Positions 26,043-35,580 are shown, counted from the first letter of the stretch. The stretch is 64,000 nucleotides of DNA from Bin5 sp009843665 (GCA_965220285.1 OZ244818.1:62001-126000); one strand, 5' to 3'. Notes: generated by a model from the sequence alone, not told the origin. Program-made: numbers and translations.

Positions 26043-26954
26043 ATGCGTTCTTCAAAGGAGTTGCGCTCCATGTTGACCGGGCCGGTGACGTCGCTGCACA
26101 CGCCGTTCTTTGGGGACGGCGAGATTGACTTTGACAGTCTGCGGGGGCTGGTGGACCGGGGTATCGAAGCCGGCAGCACGACGATGATGTTGACTTACGG
26201 GGACAGTCTCTTCTCGCTGCTCACGGACAGTGAGGTGGCTGAGGTGACGAGGGTGGTGGCTGAACATACGGCGGGGCGGGCGGCGGTTATTGCGGCGGAC
26301 CGCATCTGGTGGACGGGCAAGACGGTTGCCTTCGCGCGCTTTGCGCGGGAGGTGGGCGCGGACCTGCTGATGGTCCTGCCGCCTGATTGGGCGGGTTCGT
26401 GTACTGCTGACACGTTTGTTGCGCACTATGCAGCGGCGGCGGCGGAGATACCGGTCATGGTGGTGACGAATGTGTTCAGCCGTTCGCATGCGCTGGGGCT
26501 GGAGGTACTGGGGAGGCTGCGGGACGAGGTGCCGGGGGTGGTTGCGATCAAGGACGACCTGGTTGGCGCGTTCGCGCGGAAGATGGCGCTGCTGCTTCAC
26601 GGCCACTGGGCTATCATTTCCGGCGGGCAGAAGGAGAACCATTTTGACCTGATCCAGTACGGGTGCGACGGTTATTTGTCGACGCTGTTGACGTTCGCGC
26701 CGCAGATAACGCAGGCCTACTGGCAGGCTGTGCAGGCGGAAGAGTGGGGGGCGGCTGCGGGCATTATTCGCGAATACGACATGCCTTACTTTGACTACGT
26801 GCTCGGCGTGGAGGGAAGCTTTGACGCGGCGCTGCACGGTACGTACGAGCTGTTCGGACTGGCAGAGCGCTGGCGGCGGCCGCCCTACCATTCGCTGACT
26901 GACGAACAGATGGAGCAGCTGTCGCAGAAGTTAGCGGACATGAAATTGCGCTGA
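26043..26954 (+). CDS. DapA-family (dihydrodipicolinate synthase-like) aldolase
   Basis: A 303-residue class I aldolase-type TIM barrel. The N-terminus LTGPVTSLHTPFFGDGEIDF and the Schiff-base lysine (about Lys170, GVVAIKDD) are clear. The usual Y-N-x-P motif is replaced by VVTNVFSR, so the catalytic tyrosine position holds threonine. The GTTGE loop reads TYGDS. True dihydrodipicolinate synthase activity is therefore unlikely, and a sugar-acid or keto-acid lyase is more probable. An alternative start at 26070 follows AAAGGAG; 26043 is kept because family members begin about this far before the LTGPV strand. It lies between transporter genes, consistent with catabolism of the imported ligand. 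Confidence 0.85.
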   Translation: MRSSKELRSMLTGPVTSLHTPFFGDGEIDFDSLRGLVDRGIEAGSTTMMLTYGDSLFSLLTDSEVAEVTRVVAEHTAGRAAVIAADRIWWTGKTVAFARFAREVGADLLMVLPPDWAGSCTADTFVAHYAAAAAEIPVMVVTNVFSRSHALGLEVLGRLRDEVPGVVAIKDDLVGAFARKMALLLHGHWAIISGGQKENHFDLIQYGCDGYLSTLLTFAPQITQAYWQAVQAEEWGAAAGIIREYDMPYFDYVLGVEGSFDAALHGTYELFGLAERWRRPPYHSLTDEQMEQLSQKLADMKLR

Positions 26955-27172
26955 GTGTAGATATTTTGACAAGAGGTAGCTACCAGGCCATGTTCTGTGT
27001 GTACTGTGTGCGGTCTATCTGGGCGGAATGTGCATTCAATCTTTCTTCAGCGGGCTCTCGATGGTCATGGCGGTGAACGTTGGGCATTTATGGGAGTGGG
27101 TTCGCCTGTCTTGCTCGCGCTGGCACATACTCGGAACGTGTCAAGATGTGGGGGGGGTAAAGCCCGGCCGCC
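26955..27172. other. intergenic, nothing recognised
   Basis: No gene, promoter or terminator with good support was seen before the palindromic repeat at 27173. Confidence 0.4.
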
Positions 27173-27216
27173 GCGAGACGACAAATTCAAATTAGCCACA
27201 CACTCGCTACGGCGCG
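27173..27216. repeat. GCGAG...CTCGC palindromic repeat, copy 1
   Basis: GCGAG (27173) and CTCGC (near 27203) flank ACAAATTCAAATTAGCC, followed by the tail TACGGCGCG. About three quarters of the positions match the element at 53084-53127, which has a better palindrome. It directly abuts composite repeat copy 4. Confidence 0.55.
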
Positions 27217-27220
27217 GACA

Positions 27221-27345
27221 TGGCCGGGGGCGTTGCGGGGGCGGAGCCCCCGCACAAGGGAGGGCCGAATAGGCCCGACCGCCCAGAACTGCAGTGGTCA
27301 GTGGTCAGTGAAAAAGGCAGTTGATGGGCGGTTGTGTCAAGAGGA
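27221..27345 (+). repeat. composite dispersed repeat, copy 4 (5'-truncated)
   Basis: It begins TGGCCGGGGGCGTTGCGG, carries both GC hairpins and GAACTGCAGTGGTCAGTGGTCA (two heptamers), then a tail ending in GTTGTGTCAAGAGGA. The tail is shared almost exactly with 5801-5945. Confidence 0.8.
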
Positions 27346-27448
27346 GGGGGAAGTTTGGTCGCATTGGACGGCGTGGCGCACTGAAGGAGGCTAAGTGGTT
27401 GCGACTAGAGGATGAACTGTCGTTGCGGGACGTACATAATGTCGGGAT

Positions 27449-27476
27449 TTGACAGTTTTTCTTGGCTGCTTTAACG
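27449..27476 (+). promoter_or_regulatory. candidate promoter of the Dpp binding-protein gene
   Basis: A perfect TTGACA at 27449-27454 is followed 16 bases later by TTAACG (27471-27476), a poor -10. The position, 40 to 67 bases before the ATG at 27516, is reasonable. Confidence 0.35.
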
Positions 27477-27515
27477 GTATAGGTAACGTTTTTCACAGTT
27501 TCCAGGAGGAGACCC

Positions 27516-29240
27516 ATGCGAAGTACCAGAGATCGGGGCGTAAACCGACGTGAGTTTCTGAAGGCGAGCGCGCTGGCGGCGGGAGCAACGGCGCTGGCGG
27601 CGTGTGCGCCGGTTGCGTCCGACGCAGGCGCGGGTGCAGCGGCAGATGAAGCTGCTGCGGAGGAGATGCAGAGGGGCAATCTGATTGGCCTCTACGGGGG
27701 ACCGATAAACAGTTTCAACCCCCTAACGGCGGTGCAAGGCTTCCAGTCGCACTTCTTCCAGTGCGTGCTGCCGCCCCTGATCCAGCAGAACGTGCCGAAG
27801 ACCGGCTTTGTGCCGATCATGGCGGAGAGCTGGGAGGTTTCGGACGACGCGACGCAGTACACGTTCCACATACATCCGGATGCCAAGTGGCACGACGGGA
27901 CGGACTTTACGGCCGATGACGTGGTCTATACTTACGAACTCTATCTGAACCCGGCGACCAAGTCGCGGCAGGTGAGCAACCTGGCGATGATCGAGGGGGC
28001 GGAGGCGTACTCCAACGAGGAGGCGGACAGTGTTGCCGGCATCACTGTCGTGGATGACAAGACGGTCCAGTTCACGACGGCGTACCCGACGGGGCTGTTC
28101 CTGTTTCAGGCGACCAATGCGATACTGCCGAAGCACGTTTTGGGTGATGTGGCACCGGACGCGCTGGAGAACCAGTCGTTCTTCTTCGAAGACCCGCTGG
28201 GCTCGGGTCCGTTCAGGTTCATAGAGTACCAGACGGACCAGTTCATCCGGCTGGAGGCGAATGACGACTGGCACTGGGGCGCGCCGAAGCTGGGCAGCTA
28301 TATCATGCAGATTGTGGCTTCGCCGGACGTCGGCCAGATTGCGCTGGAACGGAGCGAGGCCCACTTCAATGCCTGGGGCGGGCTGAACACGGGCTCGACG
28401 GAGGTCGTGCAGTCGTTTATCGACAATGCCGATTTCAAGGTGGTTGCGACGACGGGCGTGGTCTTCACGGCCTATTCGTTCAACCTGAGGCGGGGCTTCT
28501 TTGCGGACAAGCGTGTGCGGCAGGCGTGGCTGCATGCGCTGGACAGGAAGAAGATCATTGAGGTATTCCAGGGCGGGAACGGCACGATCTATAATTCGCC
28601 GCTGATCCACGGCTGGTCGATCCCGGATGATCTCAACCCGTACGACTACGACGCCGACCTGGCGCGGAGCCTGCTGGAGGAGGCTGGTTGGGACTTTGAC
28701 CAGGAGGTCACGGTCAACCTGATCACGCTGAGGAGTGAGGAGGCCCGGGCACAGGTGGCAGCTGAGAAGCAGATGCTGGAAGAGGTAGGCTTCAAGATCA
28801 AGATCGAGGAGATGGACAGCTCGGTGTGGGTGGAGCGTTTCTACGACACGCACGATTTTGACGCGGTGCGGGTGGGTTTTGGTTCGTTCCCAGACCCGGA
28901 CGGATTCCTCAAGTTCCACCTGACGACACAGGGCCGCAACGCCAACGGCTACTCCGAGGCGATAGGGGGCGACTTTGAGGAGAAGGTGATCGAGGCGGGT
29001 CAGCTGACCGACCAGGCGGCTCGCCAGGAGATCTACTTCGAGTTGCAGAGGACGCTTAACGACAACCCGTCGCACGCGCCGCTGTATGTGGGCAACAACG
29101 TGTGGGTGTTCAACGGTGGCGTGAACATACCGGAGATCACAGACCAGGGCGTTGTAGGAAGCCTGGCGGACCTGTCCAACCCGCTGCCGGCGAAGCGGGA
29201 CTGGTGGACGAATCTGGAGGGCTGGTCCTTCGACGGTTAG
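27516..29240 (+). CDS. Dpp/Opp-type ABC substrate-binding lipoprotein (family 5)
   Basis: A 574-residue extracytoplasmic receptor for the DppB/DppC pair at 25070 and 29338. The N-terminus has a twin-arginine signal (NRREFLKASALAAGATALA) and lipobox LAAC (about residues 27-30). The mature chain has the family 5 hallmark PMIAESW-type block (VPIMAESWEVSDDATQYTF) and HPDAKWHDGTDFTADDV. FADKRVRQAWLHALDRKKII marks the second lobe. An AGGAGGAG site precedes the ATG. The ligand is unknown; with GHL10-like and aldolase neighbours, an oligosaccharide or sugar conjugate is more likely than a peptide. Confidence 0.94.
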   Translation: MRSTRDRGVNRREFLKASALAAGATALAACAPVASDAGAGAAADEAAAEEMQRGNLIGLYGGPINSFNPLTAVQGFQSHFFQCVLPPLIQQNVPKTGFVPIMAESWEVSDDATQYTFHIHPDAKWHDGTDFTADDVVYTYELYLNPATKSRQVSNLAMIEGAEAYSNEEADSVAGITVVDDKTVQFTTAYPTGLFLFQATNAILPKHVLGDVAPDALENQSFFFEDPLGSGPFRFIEYQTDQFIRLEANDDWHWGAPKLGSYIMQIVASPDVGQIALERSEAHFNAWGGLNTGSTEVVQSFIDNADFKVVATTGVVFTAYSFNLRRGFFADKRVRQAWLHALDRKKIIEVFQGGNGTIYNSPLIHGWSIPDDLNPYDYDADLARSLLEEAGWDFDQEVTVNLITLRSEEARAQVAAEKQMLEEVGFKIKIEEMDSSVWVERFYDTHDFDAVRVGFGSFPDPDGFLKFHLTTQGRNANGYSEAIGGDFEEKVIEAGQLTDQAARQEIYFELQRTLNDNPSHAPLYVGNNVWVFNGGVNIPEITDQGVVGSLADLSNPLPAKRDWWTNLEGWSFDG

Positions 29241-29337
29241 GAATCGGAGAAAAGGAAGGGAGAGGGTGGCGGCATCCTCTCCCTTCACGACCCATCTGGA
29301 GTAGGCGCCCCGTCCTGCCGGCTGTGGGCGTCGTTTC

Positions 29338-30237
29338 ATGGCCAAGACCCCTTTACCTGACAACAGCCCAGAGCTGATGGAGTTGACAGAGCGGAAGAGC
29401 CCGAACACGGTGGCGGCGCGCTTCCGTCGGCACAAGGTGGCCGTGGCCAGTTTGGTAATCATTGCGATCCTGGGATTTGCGGCAATCTTTGCGCCTTTCA
29501 TCGCGATTCAGGACCCCTACACGGTGGACCTGGACAGCATCCGGCAGCCACCGAGCGCGGAGCACATTCTAGGGACGGACTCGGCCGGGCGGGACATGTG
29601 GGCGCGCATGGTCTACGGTGCGCGCATTTCGATGTCGGTGGGATTCGTCGCCAATGTCATATCGATTTCGATAGGCGTATTGATCGGCACGGTGTCGGGA
29701 TACGTCGGGGGGCGGATCGACAATGTACTGATGCGATTCACCGAGCTGGTGATGAATTTCCCGACGTTTTTTGCGATTCTGATGCTGGTTGCTCTTCTGG
29801 GGCCAAATATCATCAACGTGATGGTGGTGATTGGTGTGTTGGGATGGGAGGGGCTGGCGAGGCTGCTGCGGGCGCAGGTGCTGTCGCTGCGGGAACAGGC
29901 ATTTGTGGAGGCGGCGCGATGTATTGGCACGCCGCATTCCAGGATTGTTTTCCGCCATATATTGCCGAATTTGCAGCCTTACATCCTGGTGGCAGCGACA
30001 CTGGGGGTTGCGGGCACGATTCTGACCGAGTCGGCGTTGTCTTTTCTCGGACTAGGCGTGCAGATCCCGCAGGCGAGCTGGGGGAGCATGCTGAACTCGG
30101 CGCAGTCGCTGACGGTGTTGACGAACTCGCCGTGGCTGTGGCTGCCGCCGGGCATAGCGATTTCGGTGGCGGTGCTGGCGATGAATTTTGTGGGAGATGG
30201 GTTGAGAGATGCGTTCGATCCGCGAATGGAGGTGTAA
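29338..30237 (+). CDS. Dpp/Opp-type ABC transporter permease (DppC)
   Basis: A 299-residue partner of the DppB-like subunit. The N-terminal cytoplasmic tail and first helix (VAVASLVIIAILGFAAIFAPF) are followed by the DppC marker HILGTDSAGRDMWARMVYGAR. The EAA loop reads FVEAARCIGTPHSRIVFRH, and the C-terminus is NFVGDGLRDAFDPRMEV. The next gene begins three bases after its stop. Genes for the two DppD/DppF ATPases are absent from the locus. Confidence 0.94.
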   Translation: MAKTPLPDNSPELMELTERKSPNTVAARFRRHKVAVASLVIIAILGFAAIFAPFIAIQDPYTVDLDSIRQPPSAEHILGTDSAGRDMWARMVYGARISMSVGFVANVISISIGVLIGTVSGYVGGRIDNVLMRFTELVMNFPTFFAILMLVALLGPNIINVMVVIGVLGWEGLARLLRAQVLSLREQAFVEAARCIGTPHSRIVFRHILPNLQPYILVAATLGVAGTILTESALSFLGLGVQIPQASWGSMLNSAQSLTVLTNSPWLWLPPGIAISVAVLAMNFVGDGLRDAFDPRMEV

Positions 30238-30240
30238 GTG

Positions 30241-31977
30241 ATGGCCGACCAAGATGGCGCGGTATACATTAAGGACCTAGCTGGCTGTCAGCCTGAGAGT
30301 GCGCTTTCCGACAGGCCGAAACGCGGCGCATGGCACGTGCAGCCGTACGAGACGGCGGAGTTCAGGGGAACGTTGTTGAGTGCAGGAGAGGAGACGGCGG
30401 CCCCGGAGGTCTCGGTCGGCCTGGCACTGAGCGGGTGGCATCGGATCTTTGTCGGGGTCTGCCCGGACCACCGGGGGCGGGGCTCGATTGAACTGAAGCT
30501 CAGCGGGGACCCGTGCTTCACCCACTTAAACATGGGTCCTGATTGGGCAGACGGTAATCCGCATGGACACAACATCTATGAACTCCTGTGGAAGGACGCG
30601 GACCTGTCGGGCCAAGAGCTGTCCATTCGCCAAGTTTGCACGCCAACCGGTTCATCTGATGAACCGGCGGCGGTGTCGTGCGAGCGGACGAAACTTGCTT
30701 ATATCAAGCTGGCCCCTATGCCGGAGGGCATGATCCGGGAGATGGAAAGTGAGCGGCAGCGGACGGATACGCGGCGGCTCTTCGCTCATAATGACGCGCA
30801 CGGTTATCTCTATCTGTATGGAACAGCGACCGAAGAGGCGGTGCGGAACGAGATCGAGCCCTACCGGCACACTGATTTCTCGCGGCTTTACTGGGAGTGC
30901 GGGGCCGGGGACACGATGTTCTACCTGGGGCAGGTGGGCCGGTTGCCAACGTGCGATGGGGTCGAGGATTTCGACCGGCAGGGCGATCGACTGCATGCGG
31001 AAACCTGGCGTACATTCCGTGATAAGCAGCTTGATCCGTTCGTTGTTGCGCTAGAGGCGGCGCACGAGATGGGGCTCAGTTTTCATGCAAGTTACCGGCC
31101 GGCGGGGTTTTTCTATCCCCCGCCTTTGGAACAGTGGAATCCGGGCAGCTTGTATTTTTCGCGGCCGGAACTGCGCATGGTGGGAAAGGACGGCCGGATC
31201 GCGCCGCGCATATCTTATGCGTTTGCCGAAACGCGGCAGTTCGTCATCAACCTGCTGCTTGAGGTTGCCCAGCATCCTGTCGACGGCATTTGCATTTTGT
31301 ACAATCGCCGTCCGCCCCTGGTGGACTATGAGCCGCCGCTGGTGGAAGGGTTCATGGAGGCGTATGGGGAGGACCCCCGGGAGCTGGCGGACGATGACCC
31401 GCGCTGGCTGGGCTACCGGAGCAGCGCGCTGACGGCGTTTCACCGGGAGCTACGGGAGGCGCTAGACAGGCTGGCGCGGGAGCAGGGACGAGACCGGATC
31501 GCTGTTTCGGCGTGTGTGCTGAACCGGGAGGAGAACTTTCTTAACGGGCTCGACCTGGCGGCTTGGGTCGCGGAGGGGCTGGTCGACACGTTGATCCCGT
31601 ACACGGATTTGCCGGGCGTGGACAGTATGGGGATGGCGTGGGAGGACGAGGAGGCGGTCAGGTACTTTGTCGATCTGGTCGAGGGGACGAATTGTGAACT
31701 CGCGCTCAACATCATGCCGCGCCACATGCCGGCGGAGGCGTTCGGGCGGAAGGCGGCTTCGCTGTACGCGCAGGGGGTGGAGAACCTGTTCTTTTGGGAC
31801 TCAGCGGGGCCAAGCGGGCGGGCCCACTATGGCGCGAGCTGGAACGGGCTTCGAAACCTGGGTCACCGGAAGGAGATCGAGGCGTGGCTTGAGGAAGGGG
31901 CGCCGGGCGTCCGGCAGGTTTCGACTCCGCTGCGCAAATTGGGAGAGTACGACCTCACTTACCAGACGCCCGGTTGA
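30241..31977 (+). CDS. GHL10-like glycoside-hydrolase-type protein (paralogue 2)
   Basis: A 578-residue soluble protein, paralogous to 23406-25070 over its whole length. The N-terminal beta domain has WHRIFVGVCPDHRGRGSI. The barrel has VDGICILYNRRPPLVDYEPP, PLVEGFMEAYGEDPREL, IAVSACVLNREENF and LNIMPRHMPAEAFGRKAASL. The ATG at 30241 is preceded by GGAGGTG; a GTG at 30238 is an alternative. It closes the plus-strand locus and is convergent with a sulfatase 12 bases away. Two paralogues bracketing one importer suggest different steps or linkages on the same substrate family. No catalytic residues can be assigned with confidence. Confidence 0.7.
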   Translation: MADQDGAVYIKDLAGCQPESALSDRPKRGAWHVQPYETAEFRGTLLSAGEETAAPEVSVGLALSGWHRIFVGVCPDHRGRGSIELKLSGDPCFTHLNMGPDWADGNPHGHNIYELLWKDADLSGQELSIRQVCTPTGSSDEPAAVSCERTKLAYIKLAPMPEGMIREMESERQRTDTRRLFAHNDAHGYLYLYGTATEEAVRNEIEPYRHTDFSRLYWECGAGDTMFYLGQVGRLPTCDGVEDFDRQGDRLHAETWRTFRDKQLDPFVVALEAAHEMGLSFHASYRPAGFFYPPPLEQWNPGSLYFSRPELRMVGKDGRIAPRISYAFAETRQFVINLLLEVAQHPVDGICILYNRRPPLVDYEPPLVEGFMEAYGEDPRELADDDPRWLGYRSSALTAFHRELREALDRLAREQGRDRIAVSACVLNREENFLNGLDLAAWVAEGLVDTLIPYTDLPGVDSMGMAWEDEEAVRYFVDLVEGTNCELALNIMPRHMPAEAFGRKAASLYAQGVENLFFWDSAGPSGRAHYGASWNGLRNLGHRKEIEAWLEEGAPGVRQVSTPLRKLGEYDLTYQTPG

Positions 31978-31989
31978 CGGAAGCACTGG

Positions 31990-33522
31990 TCAAAAGGGCG
32001 TTACCTGCGGCGGCCCCGGGTCGACAGAAAAGGCAAGCGCGTCGAAGTTGCGGCGCACCAGGTCGAAGCGCAGGCCGGCATGGCTGGGGTCATTCCAGAG
32101 GTTTTCGAACTCACCGGGGTCGTTTTCAAGGTCGTAGAGCTCCCCCTGTTCGTGGCCGTGGTAGACGACGATCTTGTGGCGAGAGTCTCTGTACATGGTG
32201 GCGTAGCTGCCTTCGTACTGCGCGCGGCCGGGGACGTCGGGATTCAGAGCCCGGTAGAATTCACAGCGGACGAAGTCGCGGTGGTGATCGGGCGGCGATT
32301 CGCGGCGTAGAATTGGCAGCAGTGATTTGCCCTGCATGCGCAGGGGGACGGGCTGGCCGGCCAGTTCCAGCAAGGTCGGGGCAATGTCGACGAGTTCGAC
32401 CAAAGCATCGCTTATGAATCCGGCAGGGTGCGGCGGTGAACTTTCCTCTTGCGCGCCGGCCTGGGCATCCTCCGCAGTGTGTTCTTCCTCATCACTGGAT
32501 CCATTATCTTCAACGTTCTCTTCTGATTCGGGTTCTTCGGGCGCGGGGAAATGGCCCGGCCAGCTGATGATGAGGGGGACCCTCACCAGGCCTTCGTAAA
32601 AGCGACAGCCTTTGAGAAGAAGGCCGTGATCTCCCAGCATTTCGCCGTGATCGCTGGTGAAGATGATGACGGTGTTTTCGCGCTGACCGGTTTCTTCAAG
32701 CGCGGCCAAGAGGCGGCCGATATTGTCGTCAATCAGTTCGATCATGGCGTAGTAGGCGGCGATCACGTCGCGGGCGTTGAATTCCTCCGGTGGACGGGAC
32801 TCGTTCTGAAAGTCTCCGGGAATCAGGGCTTGTGTATCAATATCGCTCTGCCGGAACGGCGGGGAGGGGATCCTGGAGGAGTCGTATCGATCGCGGTACT
32901 CCTGGGGCGGGTCGAAGGGGGCATGGGGGTCGAATACGTTGATGCTCATCAGCCAGGGGCCTTTGCGGCGCTTCTCGGACAGGAAATCGATGGCACGGTC
33001 GGTGCACCAGGTGGTCTGGTGCAGATCCGGAGGGATCGAGGCCGGGTCCTCTCTCAGGTCTCGAAGAGAGTATCCCTGGCCGGCGAGCCAGTCTGCGTAG
33101 GCATGGCCGGAAGGGTAGCGGTCCTGCGGGTCATGGCTCCAGTGGAAGACGCGATATCCGTCATCCTTTGGGCGGGGTTCTTCGCGGCCGTGGGCGCCGG
33201 CGAGGTGGAATTTGCCGCTGAGGCCGCAGTCGTAGCCGCTCTCGGCGAGCAGGGCCGTTACGAGAGGGGCGCCTTCGCCCCACTCTTCGTTGCCGTTCAT
33301 GCAGCCGCGGACGTTGCCGGGATAGCGGCCGGTGAGGAAGCTGGCGCGGCTTGGCGTGCAGATGGGGCTCTGGCAGAAGGCGTGGGTAAAGGCGACGCCT
33401 TCGGCGACGAGGCGATCGAGGTTGGGCGTGTTGATGTGGGGATTGCCGAGGGCGTGGATGGTGTCGAACCTCTGCTGGTCTGAGCAGAACCAGAGAATGT
33501 TGGGGCGTTTCTCCTGGGTCAT
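31990..33522 (-). CDS. type I sulfatase (formylglycine-dependent)
   Basis: A 510-residue arylsulfatase-superfamily enzyme. Cys55 in SPICTPSRASFLTGRYPG is the CxPSR site that a formylglycine-generating enzyme converts to the catalytic residue. Metal-site and active-site blocks include CSDQQRFD at the start, SGKFHLAG and FTSDHGEMLGDHG. Residues about 325-362 are an unusual Glu/Asp/Ser-rich insert (encoded at 32437-32550) between two core strands. No signal peptide is seen, so it appears cytoplasmic. GGAGGAACTCCT precedes the ATG. It is the last gene of a long same-strand run with the GSDH array, suggesting action on sulfated sugars. Confidence 0.93.
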   Translation of the reverse strand: MTQEKRPNILWFCSDQQRFDTIHALGNPHINTPNLDRLVAEGVAFTHAFCQSPICTPSRASFLTGRYPGNVRGCMNGNEEWGEGAPLVTALLAESGYDCGLSGKFHLAGAHGREEPRPKDDGYRVFHWSHDPQDRYPSGHAYADWLAGQGYSLRDLREDPASIPPDLHQTTWCTDRAIDFLSEKRRKGPWLMSINVFDPHAPFDPPQEYRDRYDSSRIPSPPFRQSDIDTQALIPGDFQNESRPPEEFNARDVIAAYYAMIELIDDNIGRLLAALEETGQRENTVIIFTSDHGEMLGDHGLLLKGCRFYEGLVRVPLIISWPGHFPAPEEPESEENVEDNGSSDEEEHTAEDAQAGAQEESSPPHPAGFISDALVELVDIAPTLLELAGQPVPLRMQGKSLLPILRRESPPDHHRDFVRCEFYRALNPDVPGRAQYEGSYATMYRDSRHKIVVYHGHEQGELYDLENDPGEFENLWNDPSHAGLRFDLVRRNFDALAFSVDPGPPQVTPF

Positions 33523-33741
33523 AGGAGTTCCTCCGTTCGTCGTACTGGCTCGTTTCTTACGGCACGGCTATGTCAGCGGCAGGCTGGCACCTCTACGGCG
33601 CGGCCCGGTCTGACAAGCGCTTAATTTTCGCAGACCGCGTCGGAGACAGTGCCATTCGTCCAGGGTTGTTTTTCTGCGACCAGCGACTTGAGTTTCCTGC
33701 GAGCACGGCCCACAGTGGGAAACAAAGAGTCGCCAGTGAGT

Positions 33742-35463
33742 TCATCTACTTGAGATTTTGTAGATTGCGCCGGGCTGGTAGACGACAAAGTACAGGCTAC
33801 CGTCTTCGTCGGTTCCGATACTGCTGACAATGTTGGCGGCTTTGAAGACCAGTTCGGCACGCCACCCTTCGTTGGTGACTCCATCCAGACTTGGGTTTTC
33901 ATCAGGGGCAGGCCTGTGCAGGCTCCAGATGTCTCCGCGGCAGAAGTCGGAGAAGAGGAAGCGGCCATTCAGGTGGGGAAGGTCGTCGCCGCGATATACG
34001 GCGCCGCCAACTACGGCGCACCCGCTGGCGCGTTCGTACTCGGCAACAGGCAGCGTAAAGACGGCAGCCTGGTGGCAGGGAACGGGCAGGCCGGAGATTT
34101 TCAGGCATCGCGTGCCTTCAATGGTCGGCCAACCGTAGTTGTGGCCCCCTTGGTTGGATAAAGGCGCGAAGTTCACTTCCTCCCGTCTACTGTGACCTGT
34201 ATCGGGGATGAAAAGGTCACCTGTTACCGGGTCGAATGCAAATCCCCACGGGTTTCGCAGCCCTAACGCCCAGATTTCCGGGCGATAGCCTTCTACATTG
34301 ACGAACGGGTTACTGGCTGGGATGGCGTAGAAGAGTTGCGATGATTCCACGTCGATTCTCAGGATTTTGCCGAGCAGCCGGTCCGGGTATTGACTCTCAT
34401 GGGGAGGGAGATCTTCACTGCCACCGTCGCCGACACCGACGTAGAGGTATCCGTCAAGCGGGCCAAAGGTCATGCGGCCGCCATTGTGAGCGTGGTGAGG
34501 CTGGCCGATGCTCAGGAGCACTTCCTCGCTGGAGGGGTCTGCAGATTCGAGGTCGAGGGCGGCGGTAAAGCGGCTGACGACAAGGTCACCATCGAGGCTT
34601 GTATAACTCAGATAAAACTGCTGGTTTGATGCGAAGTCTGGCGAGAAGGCTACATTCATAAGGCCCCTCTCCCCACAGCAGGTGATCTGGCCCGAGATAT
34701 CGATAAAGAACTGGTTGTTTTCCACTCCGTCTTTGAAGATACGTATGCGGCCCCTTTGCTCCACAACGAAGAGGCGTCGGCTGCCGTCGCCGGCGTGCGT
34801 GACCTGCACCGGCAGTTCCAAGTTCCCGACAGTCAGTTCCCGTTTGAGCTGACGTGTCCCGGTGCTGACTACGGCGTCAGCCGCCGGTGTGCCAAACACT
34901 CTCACTTCACGCCAGGCGACCCAACTGGGGCTTTCGAGGGTATGGACAAGAAGGTCATCAACCAGTTGCGGCGGACTAAGTTCAATGGTGAGTGTCTGCC
35001 CGTCTTCTGTGTGGATATTGGAAAGTCTCTTGTGTAACGTTCGCACGCCCGAACCACTGCCGAGCCAGAGGACGTGGGACGTAGGGCCCGCGGGGGCCTG
35101 GGCGACAACAAGCTCAATTCTGTCGACAAGATAGAGACTGTCGAGTTTGACGGCGATCCATTGGGCGGCGAAGTTCTGTGCGTTCCAGATGGTGTCCGTG
35201 TCGTCGTCTAAGGCCAAGTGCGCGGTTTCTTCTCCTTCGGAAGAGCGCCCCTCTCCGGTGAGCGCAACATTTCGACTCCGTGGGGGAGGCGTTTCTGTTT
35301 GCACGGGTTCGGCATGGGGGGTGACGGTTGGGTTGGTCGAGGCACTTTCGGTTTTCGCTGTCCGGGGGGCCGGTGAAGACAGTTCGGGCACAGGCTGCAG
35401 CTCGCAGGCGGAAAGGACAGCAAGACTCAGGAGCAGGGCGGACAGCAAGATGGCGTATTTCAT
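33742..35463 (-). CDS. discoidin-GSDH lipoprotein 1
   Basis: A 573-residue exported protein. The N-terminus MKYAILLSALLLSLAVLSAC is a lipoprotein signal with the lipid cysteine at residue 20. A Pro/Thr/Ser linker follows. A discoidin (F5/8 type C-like) carbohydrate-binding domain (about 48-200) has TIWNAQNFAAQWIAVKLDSL and SPSWVAWREVRVFG. The C-terminal part (about 205-565) is a beta-propeller of the glucose/sorbosone dehydrogenase (PQQ-type) family, with HNGGRMTFGPLDGYLYVGVG and LGLRNPWGFAFD, where the His and Arg-Asn are family active-site positions. Six cysteines are shared with its paralogues. It probably binds and oxidises extracellular sugars. PQQ use is inferred. Confidence 0.88.
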   Translation of the reverse strand: MKYAILLSALLLSLAVLSACELQPVPELSSPAPRTAKTESASTNPTVTPHAEPVQTETPPPRSRNVALTGEGRSSEGEETAHLALDDDTDTIWNAQNFAAQWIAVKLDSLYLVDRIELVVAQAPAGPTSHVLWLGSGSGVRTLHKRLSNIHTEDGQTLTIELSPPQLVDDLLVHTLESPSWVAWREVRVFGTPAADAVVSTGTRQLKRELTVGNLELPVQVTHAGDGSRRLFVVEQRGRIRIFKDGVENNQFFIDISGQITCCGERGLMNVAFSPDFASNQQFYLSYTSLDGDLVVSRFTAALDLESADPSSEEVLLSIGQPHHAHNGGRMTFGPLDGYLYVGVGDGGSEDLPPHESQYPDRLLGKILRIDVESSQLFYAIPASNPFVNVEGYRPEIWALGLRNPWGFAFDPVTGDLFIPDTGHSRREEVNFAPLSNQGGHNYGWPTIEGTRCLKISGLPVPCHQAAVFTLPVAEYERASGCAVVGGAVYRGDDLPHLNGRFLFSDFCRGDIWSLHRPAPDENPSLDGVTNEGWRAELVFKAANIVSSIGTDEDGSLYFVVYQPGAIYKISSR

Positions 35464-35580
35464 TGATCGTGCATTCTGACGACCGGCCTGGGAAACGAGG
35501 GCAGATCGGTTCCAAGGTTGTGCATCTCAAGAGACGGCCGAGGTCTCAGCCAACCGAAGGGAAACCGGAGATTCATCTGA

